This document shows positions 56,903 through 64,000 of a stretch of DNA of 64,000 bases, piece by piece; position 1 is the stretch's first letter; every line of letters begins with the position of its first letter. Made by a program: the position numbers and the translations under genes. The stretch is from Chlorobaculum limnaeum (GTDB lineage Bacteria; Bacteroidota; Chlorobiia; Chlorobiales; Chlorobiaceae): contig NZ_CP017305.1 of NCBI RefSeq assembly GCF_001747405.1, positions 452,001 to 516,000 of the forward strand, written 5' to 3'. The notes below the pieces were generated by a model, which did not search any database, was not told where the DNA came from, and worked only from the letters and a program-made list of their open reading frames with translations.

Positions 56903-56934
56903 AAAAAAGGCGGCCCGTCGGGAGCCGCCTTTTT
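56903..56934 (-). terminator. Bidirectional terminator downstream of ppdK
   Basis: GAAAAAAGGCGGC (stem 56909-56914), loop, GCCGCC (56924-56929) and TTTTTG. The stem is extended by A-T pairs and flanked by A-run and T-run, so it can terminate ppdK (minus) as well as transcription from the DUF2892 side. Confidence 0.85.
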
Positions 56935-56960
56935 GATTAGTGCTGTGTTCGCTGACCGTA

Positions 56961-59711
56961 TCAGCCTTTGAGCGCCGCGCGAGCTGCCGCCAGGCGGGCG
57001 ATCGGTACGCGGTAGGGGCTGCATGAGACGTAGTTCAGACCGGTCTGGTGGCAGAACTCGACCGTGGCCGGGTCGCCGCCGTGCTCGCCGCAGATGCCGA
57101 GCTTGAGCTCCGGTTTCACCGAGCGGCCTTCCTTTGCGGACATGCTGACCAGGCGGCCAACGCCGTCCTTGTCGATGCTCTCGAACGGGTTGCGCTCGAA
57201 AATCTCCTGCTGCTGGTAGATCGGCAGGAACTGGCCGGAGTCGTCGCGGCTCATGCCGAGGCCCATCTGCGTCAGGTCGTTTGTGCCGTAGCTGAAAAAG
57301 TCGGCGGCCTGGGCGATCTGGTCGGAGGTCAGCGCGGCGCGGGGCACTTCAATCATGGTTCCGACGAGGTACTTCACGCCGACGCCCTTCTCGGCGATGA
57401 CGCTTGTCGCGGTTTTGTGAATCACTTCGCTCGTGATTTCAAGCTCCTTGACGGTGCTGACGAGCGGCACCATGATCTCCGGCACGATCTCCTGACCCTC
57501 CTGCTTGATGCGGCAGGCGGCCTCGATGATGGCGCGCACCTGCATGACGATGATCTCCGGGTGCAGGATGCCGAGGCGGCAGCCACGCAGGCCGAGCATC
57601 GGGTTGAACTCGTGCAGGCTTTCGATGCGGGCCTTGATCTCGGCGCTGGACTTGCCGATTTTTCCGGCCAGGTCGTCGATCTCGGCATCGGTGTGCGGCA
57701 GGAACTCGTGCAGCGGCGGATCGAGCAGGCGGACGGTGACCGGGCGGGCGCCCATCGCCTTGAAGAGGCCGTAGAAGTCGTCACGCTGGTAGGGGAGCAG
57801 TTTGTCGAGCGCCACCTTGCGACCGGCGATGTCGTCGGCCAGGATCATCTCGCGCATAGCGTCGATGCGGTCGCCGCCGAAGAACATGTGCTCGGTGCGG
57901 CAAAGGCCGATGCCCTCAGCGCCGAAGGTGACGGCGATCTGCGCCTGGTCGGGCTGGTCGGCGTTGGTGCGGATGTTGAGCTTGCGATATTTGTCGGCCC
58001 ACTGCATGAGCTGGTCATAGATCTTGAAGGTCGGTGCGTCCTCCGGAGCGAGCGTTTTGTCGATCAGCACTTCGAGGATTTCAGAGTTTTTCGTCTTCAC
58101 CTCACCCGCTATCACCTCGCCGGTGCTGCCGTCGATGGAGATGTAGTCGCCCTCTTTAAGGACGAAATCCTTGCCGTTGACGCGCATTTCGCCGGTCTTG
58201 TAGTCAATTCTGAGCGCGCCGCAACCGGCCACGCAGACTTTGCCCATCTGGCGGGCGACAAGCGCCGCGTGCGAAGTCATGCCGCCGCGTTCGGTGAGGA
58301 TGCCTTCAGCGGCGTCCATGCCCTTGATGTCTTCCGGCGAGGTCTCGATTCTGACGAGAATCACCTCTTCGCCACGCTCGGAGGCTTCGATGGCGTCATC
58401 GGCGTTGAAGTAGATGCGACCGCAGGCAGCGCCGGGGCCGGCGTTGAGGCCGGTGGCCAGCAGCCGACCGCTGTCGATGGCCGCTTTTTTCTCGCCGAGG
58501 TCGAAGACCGGGCGGAGGAGCTGGTTGAGCTGCTCGGGTTCGATGCGGCGCAGCACCTCTTTTTCGTCGATCAGGCCTTCGTTGAACATGTCAACGGCGA
58601 TCTTGATGGCAGCGAAGCCGGTGCGCTTGCCGACGCGGCACTGGAGCATGAAAAGCTGGTCGCTCTCGATGGTGAACTCGATGTCCATCATGTCGCGGTA
58701 GTGCTTTTCGAGAATCGAGCGTATATCGTCGAGCTGAGCGTAGATTGTCGGATTGTCCAGAGCGAGCTGCTCGATTTTGAGCGGCGTACGGGTACCGGCC
58801 ACCACATCCTCGCCCTGGGCGTTCATGAGGAATTCGCCGTAGAAGATATTTTCGCCAGAAGCGGCGTCGCGGGTGAAGGCTACGCCGGTGCCGCAATCTT
58901 CGCCCATGTTGCCGAAGACCATCGCCTGGACGTTGCAGGCGGTGCCCCAGTAACCGGGGATGTGGTTCAGCTTGCGATAGACGATGGCGCGTTCGTTGTT
59001 CCAGCTGTTGAAGACCGCGCCGATGGCGCCCTGAAGCTGCTCGGTCGGATTTTCGGGGAAGGTTTTACCGGTCTTTTCGAGGATCGCTTTTTTGTATCGG
59101 GCCACGAGGTCCTTGAGGTCATCGACCTGGAACTCGGTGTCGAGGTGGATGCCGAGTTCATGTTTTTTCTGTTCGAGAATCTCCTCGAAGGGATCGATCT
59201 GCTTCTTGTCAGCCGGTTTGAGGTCGAGCACGACGTCGCCGTACATCGACACGAAGCGGCGGTAGCAGTCCCAGGCGAATCGCGGGTTGCCCGATTTGCG
59301 GGCGAGGCCTTCGACGGTCGTGTCGTTGAGACCGAGGTTGAGGATGGTGTCCATCATACCGGGCATCGAGGCGCGAGCGCCAGAGCGAACGGAGACGAGG
59401 AGCGGGTTTTCCGGGTCGCCAAACTTTTTGCCGAGATAGTCTTCGATCTTCTTGAGAGCGGCAGGAATTTCTGTTTCGAAGAGGTTCGTAGGGTAAGTTT
59501 TCTGATGATCGTAGTAGTAGGTGCAGACCTCTGTCGACAGGGTGAAGCCGGGAGGGACGGGAAGGCCGATGTTGGCCATTTCCGCAAGGTTGGCGCCTTT
59601 GCCTCCGAGCAGGTTTTTCATGGAGGCATCCCCTTCCGCTGAACCGCCAGCAAAACTGTAAATGTATTGCTTGGCTACAGCGGATTCTTCGTTCGCGTTG
59701 GAATTCGGCAT
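56961..59711 (-). CDS. ppdK: Pyruvate, phosphate dikinase
   Basis: The protein has 916 residues. The N-terminal ATP-grasp domain starts [40 protein letters not shown]. The swivelling domain carries the phosphohistidine in [22 protein letters not shown]. The C-terminal pyruvate barrel has [21 protein letters not shown] and [14 protein letters not shown]. It interconverts pyruvate + ATP + phosphate and PEP + AMP + PPi, which in green sulfur bacteria supplies PEP from pyruvate made by pyruvate synthase after the reductive TCA cycle. The divergent permease gene is 147 bp away; a 20-bp palindrome lies between them. Confidence 0.97.
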   Translation of the reverse strand: MPNSNANEESAVAKQYIYSFAGGSAEGDASMKNLLGGKGANLAEMANIGLPVPPGFTLSTEVCTYYYDHQKTYPTNLFETEIPAALKKIEDYLGKKFGDPENPLLVSVRSGARASMPGMMDTILNLGLNDTTVEGLARKSGNPRFAWDCYRRFVSMYGDVVLDLKPADKKQIDPFEEILEQKKHELGIHLDTEFQVDDLKDLVARYKKAILEKTGKTFPENPTEQLQGAIGAVFNSWNNERAIVYRKLNHIPGYWGTACNVQAMVFGNMGEDCGTGVAFTRDAASGENIFYGEFLMNAQGEDVVAGTRTPLKIEQLALDNPTIYAQLDDIRSILEKHYRDMMDIEFTIESDQLFMLQCRVGKRTGFAAIKIAVDMFNEGLIDEKEVLRRIEPEQLNQLLRPVFDLGEKKAAIDSGRLLATGLNAGPGAACGRIYFNADDAIEASERGEEVILVRIETSPEDIKGMDAAEGILTERGGMTSHAALVARQMGKVCVAGCGALRIDYKTGEMRVNGKDFVLKEGDYISIDGSTGEVIAGEVKTKNSEILEVLIDKTLAPEDAPTFKIYDQLMQWADKYRKLNIRTNADQPDQAQIAVTFGAEGIGLCRTEHMFFGGDRIDAMREMILADDIAGRKVALDKLLPYQRDDFYGLFKAMGARPVTVRLLDPPLHEFLPHTDAEIDDLAGKIGKSSAEIKARIESLHEFNPMLGLRGCRLGILHPEIIVMQVRAIIEAACRIKQEGQEIVPEIMVPLVSTVKELEITSEVIHKTATSVIAEKGVGVKYLVGTMIEVPRAALTSDQIAQAADFFSYGTNDLTQMGLGMSRDDSGQFLPIYQQQEIFERNPFESIDKDGVGRLVSMSAKEGRSVKPELKLGICGEHGGDPATVEFCHQTGLNYVSCSPYRVPIARLAAARAALKG

Positions 59712-59774
59712 GTTGCTAATGGTTGGTTAACCCGGAAAAACAGATAAATTTCATGAAACTATAAAAATAGAACT

Positions 59775-59794
59775 TCGGAAAAGTACTTTTCCGA
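59775..59794. promoter_or_regulatory. 20-bp perfect palindrome between ppdK and the ABC permease gene
   Basis: TCGGAAAAGTACTTTTCCGA is a perfect palindrome with no spacer. A half-site TTCGGAAAA recurs about 40 bp further on (near 59819), closer to the permease start. The symmetry and position, 64 bp before ppdK and 65 bp before the permease, suggest a regulator binding site acting on one or both genes. No regulator gene is adjacent. Confidence 0.5.
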
Positions 59795-59858
59795 GTCGTC
59801 AATTTAACAGAAAAACCGTTCGGAAAAAACCCGGAATAGTGCCCAAATTGTCAGTTTT

Positions 59859-60728
59859 ATGGAGAGTTTAGCGACTGTTTTCATTTTGCAGGTGCTGAGG
59901 ATTTCAGTGCCCTATCTGTTCGCCTCCGTGGGGTCGGTTTTTTCGGAACGGGGGGGTGTGATCAATCTCGCGCTCGAAGGGCTGATTCTCGCGGGGGCGT
60001 TCGGCGCGATGCTCGGCCAGCACCTGACCGGCTCGGCCTGGGCGGGGGTGGCAGTCGCGCTCGTGCTTGGCGTGATCGTTTCGCTGCTGCACGCCTTCGT
60101 GACCGTGACGCTCCGGGCCGACCAGATCGTCAGCGGCATTGCCATCAACATTCTCGTCATGGGCGCGACCCGCTTCTCGCTTGGCCTCTTCTTCGGCAGC
60201 GCGATGAACTCGGCGCGTATCGCCGGAATGGAGGTTTCGATGCCGCTCTTCGATCCGCTGCTCATCATCGCCGTATGTTCCGTCGCCATTGCCCAGTTCG
60301 CGCTGTTTCGTACGCCTTACGGCCTGCGGCTCCGCGCTGCGGGCGAGAGCGCCGAGGCGGTCGAGACGGCGGGCCTCAGCGTGCGTCGCCTGCGATACTC
60401 CGGCGTGCTCATCTCCGGCGCGATGGCCGCGCTCGGCGGCGCGTTCCTCGTCTTCCAGCAGCACAGCTTTACGGACAACATGTCCGCCGGGCGCGGCTAC
60501 ATCGCGCTGGCCGCGATGATCATCGGCAAGTGGTCGCCCGCCGGAGCGGCGCTGGCAAGCCTGCTTTTCGCCGCGACCGAAGCGATGTCGATCTGGTTCC
60601 CGTCGGGCTGGCTGCCCTCGCAGCTCGTGCAGTCGCTGCCGTATGTGATTACGCTCTTGGTGCTTGCCGGTTTCGTCGGCAAGTCAGCGCCGCCAAAAGA
60701 GGTTGGCGTACCCTACGAGCCAAAGTAG
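59859..60728 (+). CDS. ABC transporter permease, nucleoside/simple-sugar type (YufQ/NupQ-like)
   Basis: The protein has 289 residues and is a membrane protein of the BPD_transp_2 family. Segments are FASVGSVFSERGGVINLALE, the ADQIVSGIAINIL motif, FRTPYGLRLRAAGESAEAVE with TAGLSV, and GRGYIALAAMIIGKWSP. These match the second permease of YufNOPQ-type guanosine/nucleoside importers. The usual partner genes (binding lipoprotein, fused ATPase, first permease) are not in this window, so it is an orphan here. It could also export or serve another importer. Confidence 0.85.
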   Translation: MESLATVFILQVLRISVPYLFASVGSVFSERGGVINLALEGLILAGAFGAMLGQHLTGSAWAGVAVALVLGVIVSLLHAFVTVTLRADQIVSGIAINILVMGATRFSLGLFFGSAMNSARIAGMEVSMPLFDPLLIIAVCSVAIAQFALFRTPYGLRLRAAGESAEAVETAGLSVRRLRYSGVLISGAMAALGGAFLVFQQHSFTDNMSAGRGYIALAAMIIGKWSPAGAALASLLFAATEAMSIWFPSGWLPSQLVQSLPYVITLLVLAGFVGKSAPPKEVGVPYEPK

Positions 60729-60824
60729 GGGCGGCTCTTGTGGCCTCCCTTGCGTGAGATTGGTCGTAGGGGCAACCCTTGCGGTTGCCTTCCGGCGAAG
60801 GTTGAATAAATCTCGTTCTCCTTC

Positions 60825-61481
60825 TTACGCCAGTTCGAGTACTTTGGCGACCAGTTTGTCGATGCCTTTGGCGATGTCGCTGATGCCGGGGCCGAGCATG
60901 TAGGCCGGGGTGGTGACGATCTTCGCGCCGGGGCTGACGACGATCTCTTCGACCGGAGCGGCGACATGCTTCGCCCCCATCGCTGTGATGTCCGCCGCCG
61001 TCTGCTGGTCGCTGCCAATGGTCACTTCGATGCCCTCAGAGCCAAACAGCTTTGCCGCGATGACCGGCGCGATGCAGAGAAAGCCGATCGGTTTTCCGCT
61101 TTTACGGAAACGCGTCACCGCATCGGCGACCTCGGGAAGCACTTCGCATTTCGCTCCGGCGACGGCGTAATCGCTCAGGTTCTTGGCCGCGCCGTAACCG
61201 CCGGGAATGATGAGGCCGTCGAGGATCATCGTGTCGATGTCCCGCAGGTTCCGGATCGAACCACGCGCGATGCGGGCCGATTCGACCAGCACGTTGCGGG
61301 TTTCGTTTTCCGACACCTCGCCCGTCTGATGGTTGACAACGTGGCGCTGCGCAATGTCGGGAGCGAAGCAGACCGCTTCGGCCTGGGCTTTGTCGAGCGA
61401 CAGAAGCGTGAGCACCGCTTCATGGATTTCCGTTCCATCGTACACGCCGCATCCCGAAAGAATGACTCCAATCTTTTTCAT
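60825..61481 (-). CDS. elbB: Isoprenoid biosynthesis glyoxalase ElbB (DJ-1/PfpI family)
   Basis: The protein has 218 residues. It starts KKIGVILSGCGVYDGTEIHE, has FAPDIAQRHVVNHQTGE, the GGYGAAKNLSDYAV motif and a class I glutamine amidotransferase-like nucleophile elbow around GFLCIAPVIAAKLFG, where Cys is the probable catalytic residue. ElbB proteins have weak glyoxalase activity and are linked to isoprenoid pathways by old genetic work. It is a single gene, 97 bp from the convergent permease gene. Confidence 0.92.
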   Translation of the reverse strand: MKKIGVILSGCGVYDGTEIHEAVLTLLSLDKAQAEAVCFAPDIAQRHVVNHQTGEVSENETRNVLVESARIARGSIRNLRDIDTMILDGLIIPGGYGAAKNLSDYAVAGAKCEVLPEVADAVTRFRKSGKPIGFLCIAPVIAAKLFGSEGIEVTIGSDQQTAADITAMGAKHVAAPVEEIVVSPGAKIVTTPAYMLGPGISDIAKGIDKLVAKVLELA

Positions 61482-61591
61482 GCTGGTTCGGATTTTACGT
61501 TTGGGAGGATGAGCTTTTCATGGTATGGTATGAAAAAGGCGACAGTTTAAAAACAGCCAGTCTCCCTGAACAGTTCATCTCCGAAGGCTCG

Positions 61592-62185
61592 ATGATCCAC
61601 CAATCCGCTCACTCTTTTTTTCGCAAAAGCCCGCTTTTTCTCTTCGCCGTGCTCCTTTTATTCACTTCCGGCTGCACGAAGCAGGACGATGCCGCCCAAG
61701 GCATCACCATTGGCAGGCAGATCTGGATGGCCGAAAACCTCGCCACTGACCGCTACCGCAACGGCGACAAGATACGCCACGCGCGGAGTGTCGAGGAGTG
61801 GAACGAGGCGATCTCGAAGCAGGAGGGGGCGTGGTGCGATTACGGCAACGATCCTGATGGCGGTCGCCTTTACAACTGGTTCGCCGTCGCCGATTCCCGT
61901 GGCCTCGCGCCCGCCGGATGGCGTGTGCCCACCGACGAGGAGTGGCGCGAACTCGAAGCTGCCACCGATGGCCAAGGCTTCGCTACCGGGTTCACAGGAA
62001 GCCGCAACTGCCTTGGCCTCTTTTTCGGCAAAGGTACCGCCGCCTTTTTCTGGACGGCAACGCCATCAGGTGAGTTCGATGCCTGGAACCGCGAGATCAG
62101 CGAAGGCAGTCGCAAACTGCAACGAGTCAGCGTCGCCAAAGGGCTGGGCTTGTCGGTGCGGTGCGTGAAGGATCGTGAAAAATGA
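61592..62185 (+). CDS. FISUMP-domain lipoprotein
   Basis: The protein has about 197 residues from ATG 61592. A signal peptide ends in lipobox FTSGC. The Fib_succ_major (FISUMP) domain follows: GITIGRQIWMAENLATDRYR, NGDKIRHARSVEEWNEAI, the WCDYGNDPDGGRLYNWFAV signature and GLAPAGWRVPTDEEWRELE, ending SVRCVKD. Family members are surface lipoproteins of unclear function, common in Bacteroidetes, Fibrobacteres and Chlorobi. An in-frame ATG 72 bp upstream would place the signal peptide internally, so it was rejected. The next gene is convergent. Confidence 0.85.
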   Translation: MIHQSAHSFFRKSPLFLFAVLLLFTSGCTKQDDAAQGITIGRQIWMAENLATDRYRNGDKIRHARSVEEWNEAISKQEGAWCDYGNDPDGGRLYNWFAVADSRGLAPAGWRVPTDEEWRELEAATDGQGFATGFTGSRNCLGLFFGKGTAAFFWTATPSGEFDAWNREISEGSRKLQRVSVAKGLGLSVRCVKDREK

Positions 62186-62216
62186 TCGGACGGATCTGGG
62201 GCAACAGCAAGCGACC

Positions 62217-62729
62217 TTACTTTTTCAGCTTTCCCAGCCCTGGCGCGAACTTGCCAACTTTCGCGGCATAGTCGCGGTACTCGGGGTGGCGCTCGGTGAG
62301 CCAGGCCTCCTCTATCGAGGCTTTATAGTTGAAAAATGCGAGCGCCAGCGCTGTCACCAAAAGGTGCGAGAGGCTCAGCGAGAACACGGCCCATCCGGCG
62401 GCTGCGAAGAGCTGGGAGCTGTAAAGCGGGTGGCGCACCAGCGCGTAGACGCCAGTATCGACCAGGTGGTTGTCTTCGACCGGGTAGGGCAAGGGGGTCA
62501 GATAGCGGCGGATATTCAGTGAACCGCCGATGCCGAGTGTCGCGCCGATAGCCACTCCGACAATGAGAACGCACCAGCGCAGCAGAGCGAGTTGCCGGTA
62601 GATATCGCCGTTTTGGAGATCGGGCCAGATTGGAATGAAAAAATAGAGTGCTACGAGCGCCATCTGGATGACGACCAGATGTTCGCCTCGTTGTCCAAAA
62701 TGCTTCGATTTACCGGATTTCTTTGCCAT
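62217..62729 (-). CDS. Isoprenylcysteine/phospholipid methyltransferase-like membrane protein
   Basis: The protein has 170 residues from ATG 62729. Helices are at about 20-35, 50-75 and 110-135. The conserved SAM-binding C-terminal region is present: VDTGVYALVRHPLYSSQLFA, then the EEAWLTERHPEYRDYAAKVG segment, typical of ICMT/PEMT-like proteins with RHP and EE.L...P.Y motifs. It should methylate a lipid or a small acceptor at the membrane. There is no operon partner. Confidence 0.85.
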   Translation of the reverse strand: MAKKSGKSKHFGQRGEHLVVIQMALVALYFFIPIWPDLQNGDIYRQLALLRWCVLIVGVAIGATLGIGGSLNIRRYLTPLPYPVEDNHLVDTGVYALVRHPLYSSQLFAAAGWAVFSLSLSHLLVTALALAFFNYKASIEEAWLTERHPEYRDYAAKVGKFAPGLGKLKK

Positions 62730-62783
62730 CGCATCCTCTTGACATTCGTTCAAATTGCTCTATTTTAAAATCTTCCAAAATGT

Positions 62784-63377
62784 ATGAAAATGGATTCGCC
62801 GTCACCTTTAAACCATAGCCAGCAGCGCGTTATGATCACTCCGAAAGAAACTCTTCTGCTCGTCATCGATATTCAGGAGAAACTCGCTCCTGCCGTTTTT
62901 CATTCGGATCGTGGCATAAAAAATACCGGCAAGCTGATCCGGGCGTGCAAGCTTCTTGGCGTGCCGGTCGTTCATACCGAGCAGTATCCGAAAGGGCTTG
63001 GCCGCACGGTCGATGAACTGGGCGTGCTGATCGGAGACGAGCCGCCGTTCGAGAAACTCTCGTTCAGTTGCTGCGGCAACAACGAGTTCATGAAGCGCCT
63101 GCGTGCGCTGGGCCGCAATGACATCCTCGTGGTTGGCATGGAGACCCACGTCTGCGTTTACCAGACTTGCGTCGAGCTGCTCGAATTTGGCTACAACGTG
63201 CATCTGGTGACCGACGGCGTTTCGTCGAGAAGCGAGGAGAACCGCGCACTCGGCATCCGCTGCATCGAACGCGCCGGAGCCGCGCTCACCAGCACCGAGA
63301 TGGCCATTTTCGAACTCCTGCGCATCGCGGAAGGCGACACCTTCAAGGCAATATCGAAAATCGTCAAGGAGGATTGA
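62784..63377 (+). CDS. Isochorismatase-like cysteine hydrolase (YcaC type)
   Basis: The protein has up to 197 residues; ATG 62832 (MITPKETLLLVIDIQEKLAP) is also possible and would give 181. Catalytic residues are visible: Asp in LLVIDIQEKL, a basic residue near KGLGRTVDEL and the nucleophile Cys in GMETHVCVYQTCVELLEFGY preceded by the cis-peptide segment. Family members hydrolyse amides or ethers of unknown compounds. The divergent methyltransferase-like gene starts 54 bp upstream. A pair of dispersed hairpins follows. Confidence 0.87.
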   Translation: MKMDSPSPLNHSQQRVMITPKETLLLVIDIQEKLAPAVFHSDRGIKNTGKLIRACKLLGVPVVHTEQYPKGLGRTVDELGVLIGDEPPFEKLSFSCCGNNEFMKRLRALGRNDILVVGMETHVCVYQTCVELLEFGYNVHLVTDGVSSRSEENRALGIRCIERAGAALTSTEMAIFELLRIAEGDTFKAISKIVKED

Positions 63378-63423
63378 GGATTATTTTTCCCTCGAATCGG
63401 AATCGCATCAATTGGTGAATGGT

Positions 63424-63490
63424 AGGGACGGGTTTTATGCCCGTCCTCTTTATGCCCGATCACAACGAAACCCCGGCTTGAAAGCCGGGG
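63424..63490. repeat. Two dispersed hairpins between the hydrolase and lpxK
   Basis: GGACGGG (63426-63432) pairs with CCCGTCC (63440-63446), loop TTTTATG. CCCCGGCTT (63471-63479) pairs with AAGCCGGGG (63482-63490), 2-nt loop. The second equals the 38703-38722 hairpin in form. They may end the convergent transcripts. Confidence 0.6.
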
Positions 63491-63510
63491 CAACGTGAAT
63501 GTAAGATCGA

Positions 63511-64000
63511 TCAGCGTTTCACCACCCCCATCAGCCGCCTCTCCAGCTCCTTCGCGCCGTCCGGAAACTCTGGCTCAATCGTCAGATAGCGGCATCCAGC
63601 CTCCGCGAGCATTCTGGCAAGCGCCGGGTCGTCCGCGATGCGGAACCAGTCTTTCTCCGTCGTGACCGGTACGAGGGCTTGCCGCTTCGCTTCGCCGATG
63701 ATCGAGCGAATCGCCGCCTCCGTGTAGGGTTCGTGGTCGCGGAAGAACTTTGTCGCCATGACGCTTATTCCCGCCTCGTCGAGGCTGTGCAGGAAGCCCG
63801 CCGGAGCGCCGATGCCCGCGAAGGCGAGCGCTTTCAGCGATGGCTCGACACCGCCGCTCTCCGACGTATCCACCTTCATTAGTTTTCCCGGTTTGATCTT
63901 CGAACGGAGCACCGGCTTGCCGTACTCTTTGAGGCGGGCGAGCAGCGGCGCGGCTTTGATCTGGTCGGTGATTTTGCCGAGGATAATCACGTCAGCTCGC
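63511..64000 (-). CDS. lpxK: Tetraacyldisaccharide 4'-kinase LpxK, C-terminal part
   Basis: The gene runs off the right edge; the frame is open to the last base, reading RADVIILGKITDQ at the border. The visible 162 or so residues carry LpxK features: FAGIGAPAGFLHSLDEAGIS, KFFRDHEPYTEAAIRSII and LVPVTTEKDWFRI, then the YLTIEPEFPDG end. LpxK phosphorylates the 4' position of lipid A disaccharide. The P-loop is outside the window. Confidence 0.93.
   Translation of the reverse strand, partial: RADVIILGKITDQIKAAPLLARLKEYGKPVLRSKIKPGKLMKVDTSESGGVEPSLKALAFAGIGAPAGFLHSLDEAGISVMATKFFRDHEPYTEAAIRSIIGEAKRQALVPVTTEKDWFRIADDPALARMLAEAGCRYLTIEPEFPDGAKELERRLMGVVKR

Noticed and set aside
57048-59642. An 864-codon plus-strand open frame opposite ppdK
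   Set aside because: Same shadow effect in a GC-rich gene; ppdK motifs are complete on the other strand.

Overview
The window looks like a chromosomal segment of a green sulfur bacterium (Chlorobiaceae), most likely genus Chlorobaculum. The evidence is a form IV RuBisCO-like protein beside an LsrF-type aldolase, genes for chlorosome bacteriochlorophyll synthesis (bchQ, bchV and a bchK/bchG-type synthase), and small chlorosome envelope proteins of the CsmA/E and CsmB/F types. The base composition is GC-rich. Gaps between genes carry degenerate TGGAC-type and ATTATCCATT-type short repeats, which I associate with this group. Species cannot be fixed by eye.

Layout. 1-9.4 kb: end of hypE, then a LemA/TPM-domain group, gcvT, ftsK, a NifU-type Fe-S scaffold, an Mrp ATPase with a His-rich linker, and der. 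9.5-13.1 kb: translation genes rplM-rpsI-rpsB-tsf and pyrH. 13.2-22.1 kb: recX-bchQ (minus) facing away from bchV, a small membrane protein, a fused class II aldolase/dehydrogenase, an LsrF-like aldolase, the RuBisCO-like protein, an SDR and an LptE-type lipoprotein. 22.2-24.2 kb: three small YqjD/YqjE-like envelope proteins and an SDR. 24.3-32.4 kb: a pigment/chlorosome block with csmE-like, radical SAM, chlorophyll synthase, multi-PAS kinase and response regulator genes on the minus strand, and csmB-like plus other small hydrophobic genes on the plus strand. 32.4-42.8 kb: a DUF2156 protein, a molbindin, small unknown genes, IS copy 1, a large B12-type radical SAM protein, a HAD phosphatase, a hybrid histidine kinase and an MFS transporter.

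43-48 kb is an accessory insert of visibly lower GC. It holds a Gabija-type anti-phage pair (OLD-family ATPase/TOPRIM nuclease and UvrD-like helicase, overlapping by 4 bp), followed by a PolB-like 3'-5' exonuclease gene. 48-51.7 kb: a DUF1003 protein and uvrA. 51.7-56.5 kb is AT-rich and gene-poor; it carries IS copy 2, a KTSC protein, a SpoIIAA/STAS-like protein and a decayed YdjM-like membrane gene. 56.5-64 kb: a DUF2892 protein, ppdK, a nucleoside-type ABC permease, elbB, a FISUMP lipoprotein, an isoprenylcysteine-methyltransferase-like protein, an isochorismatase-like hydrolase and the 3' part of lpxK.

The two IS copies are 1358 bp each. They encode identical proteins, differ at one synonymous base as far as I compared them, and each has its own perfect 8-bp target duplication, so both inserted recently. 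The most interesting units are the Gabija-plus-exonuclease island, the csmE/radical SAM/bchK/two-component cluster, and the RuBisCO-like-protein cluster, whose gene content suggests an unassigned sugar-phosphate pathway.
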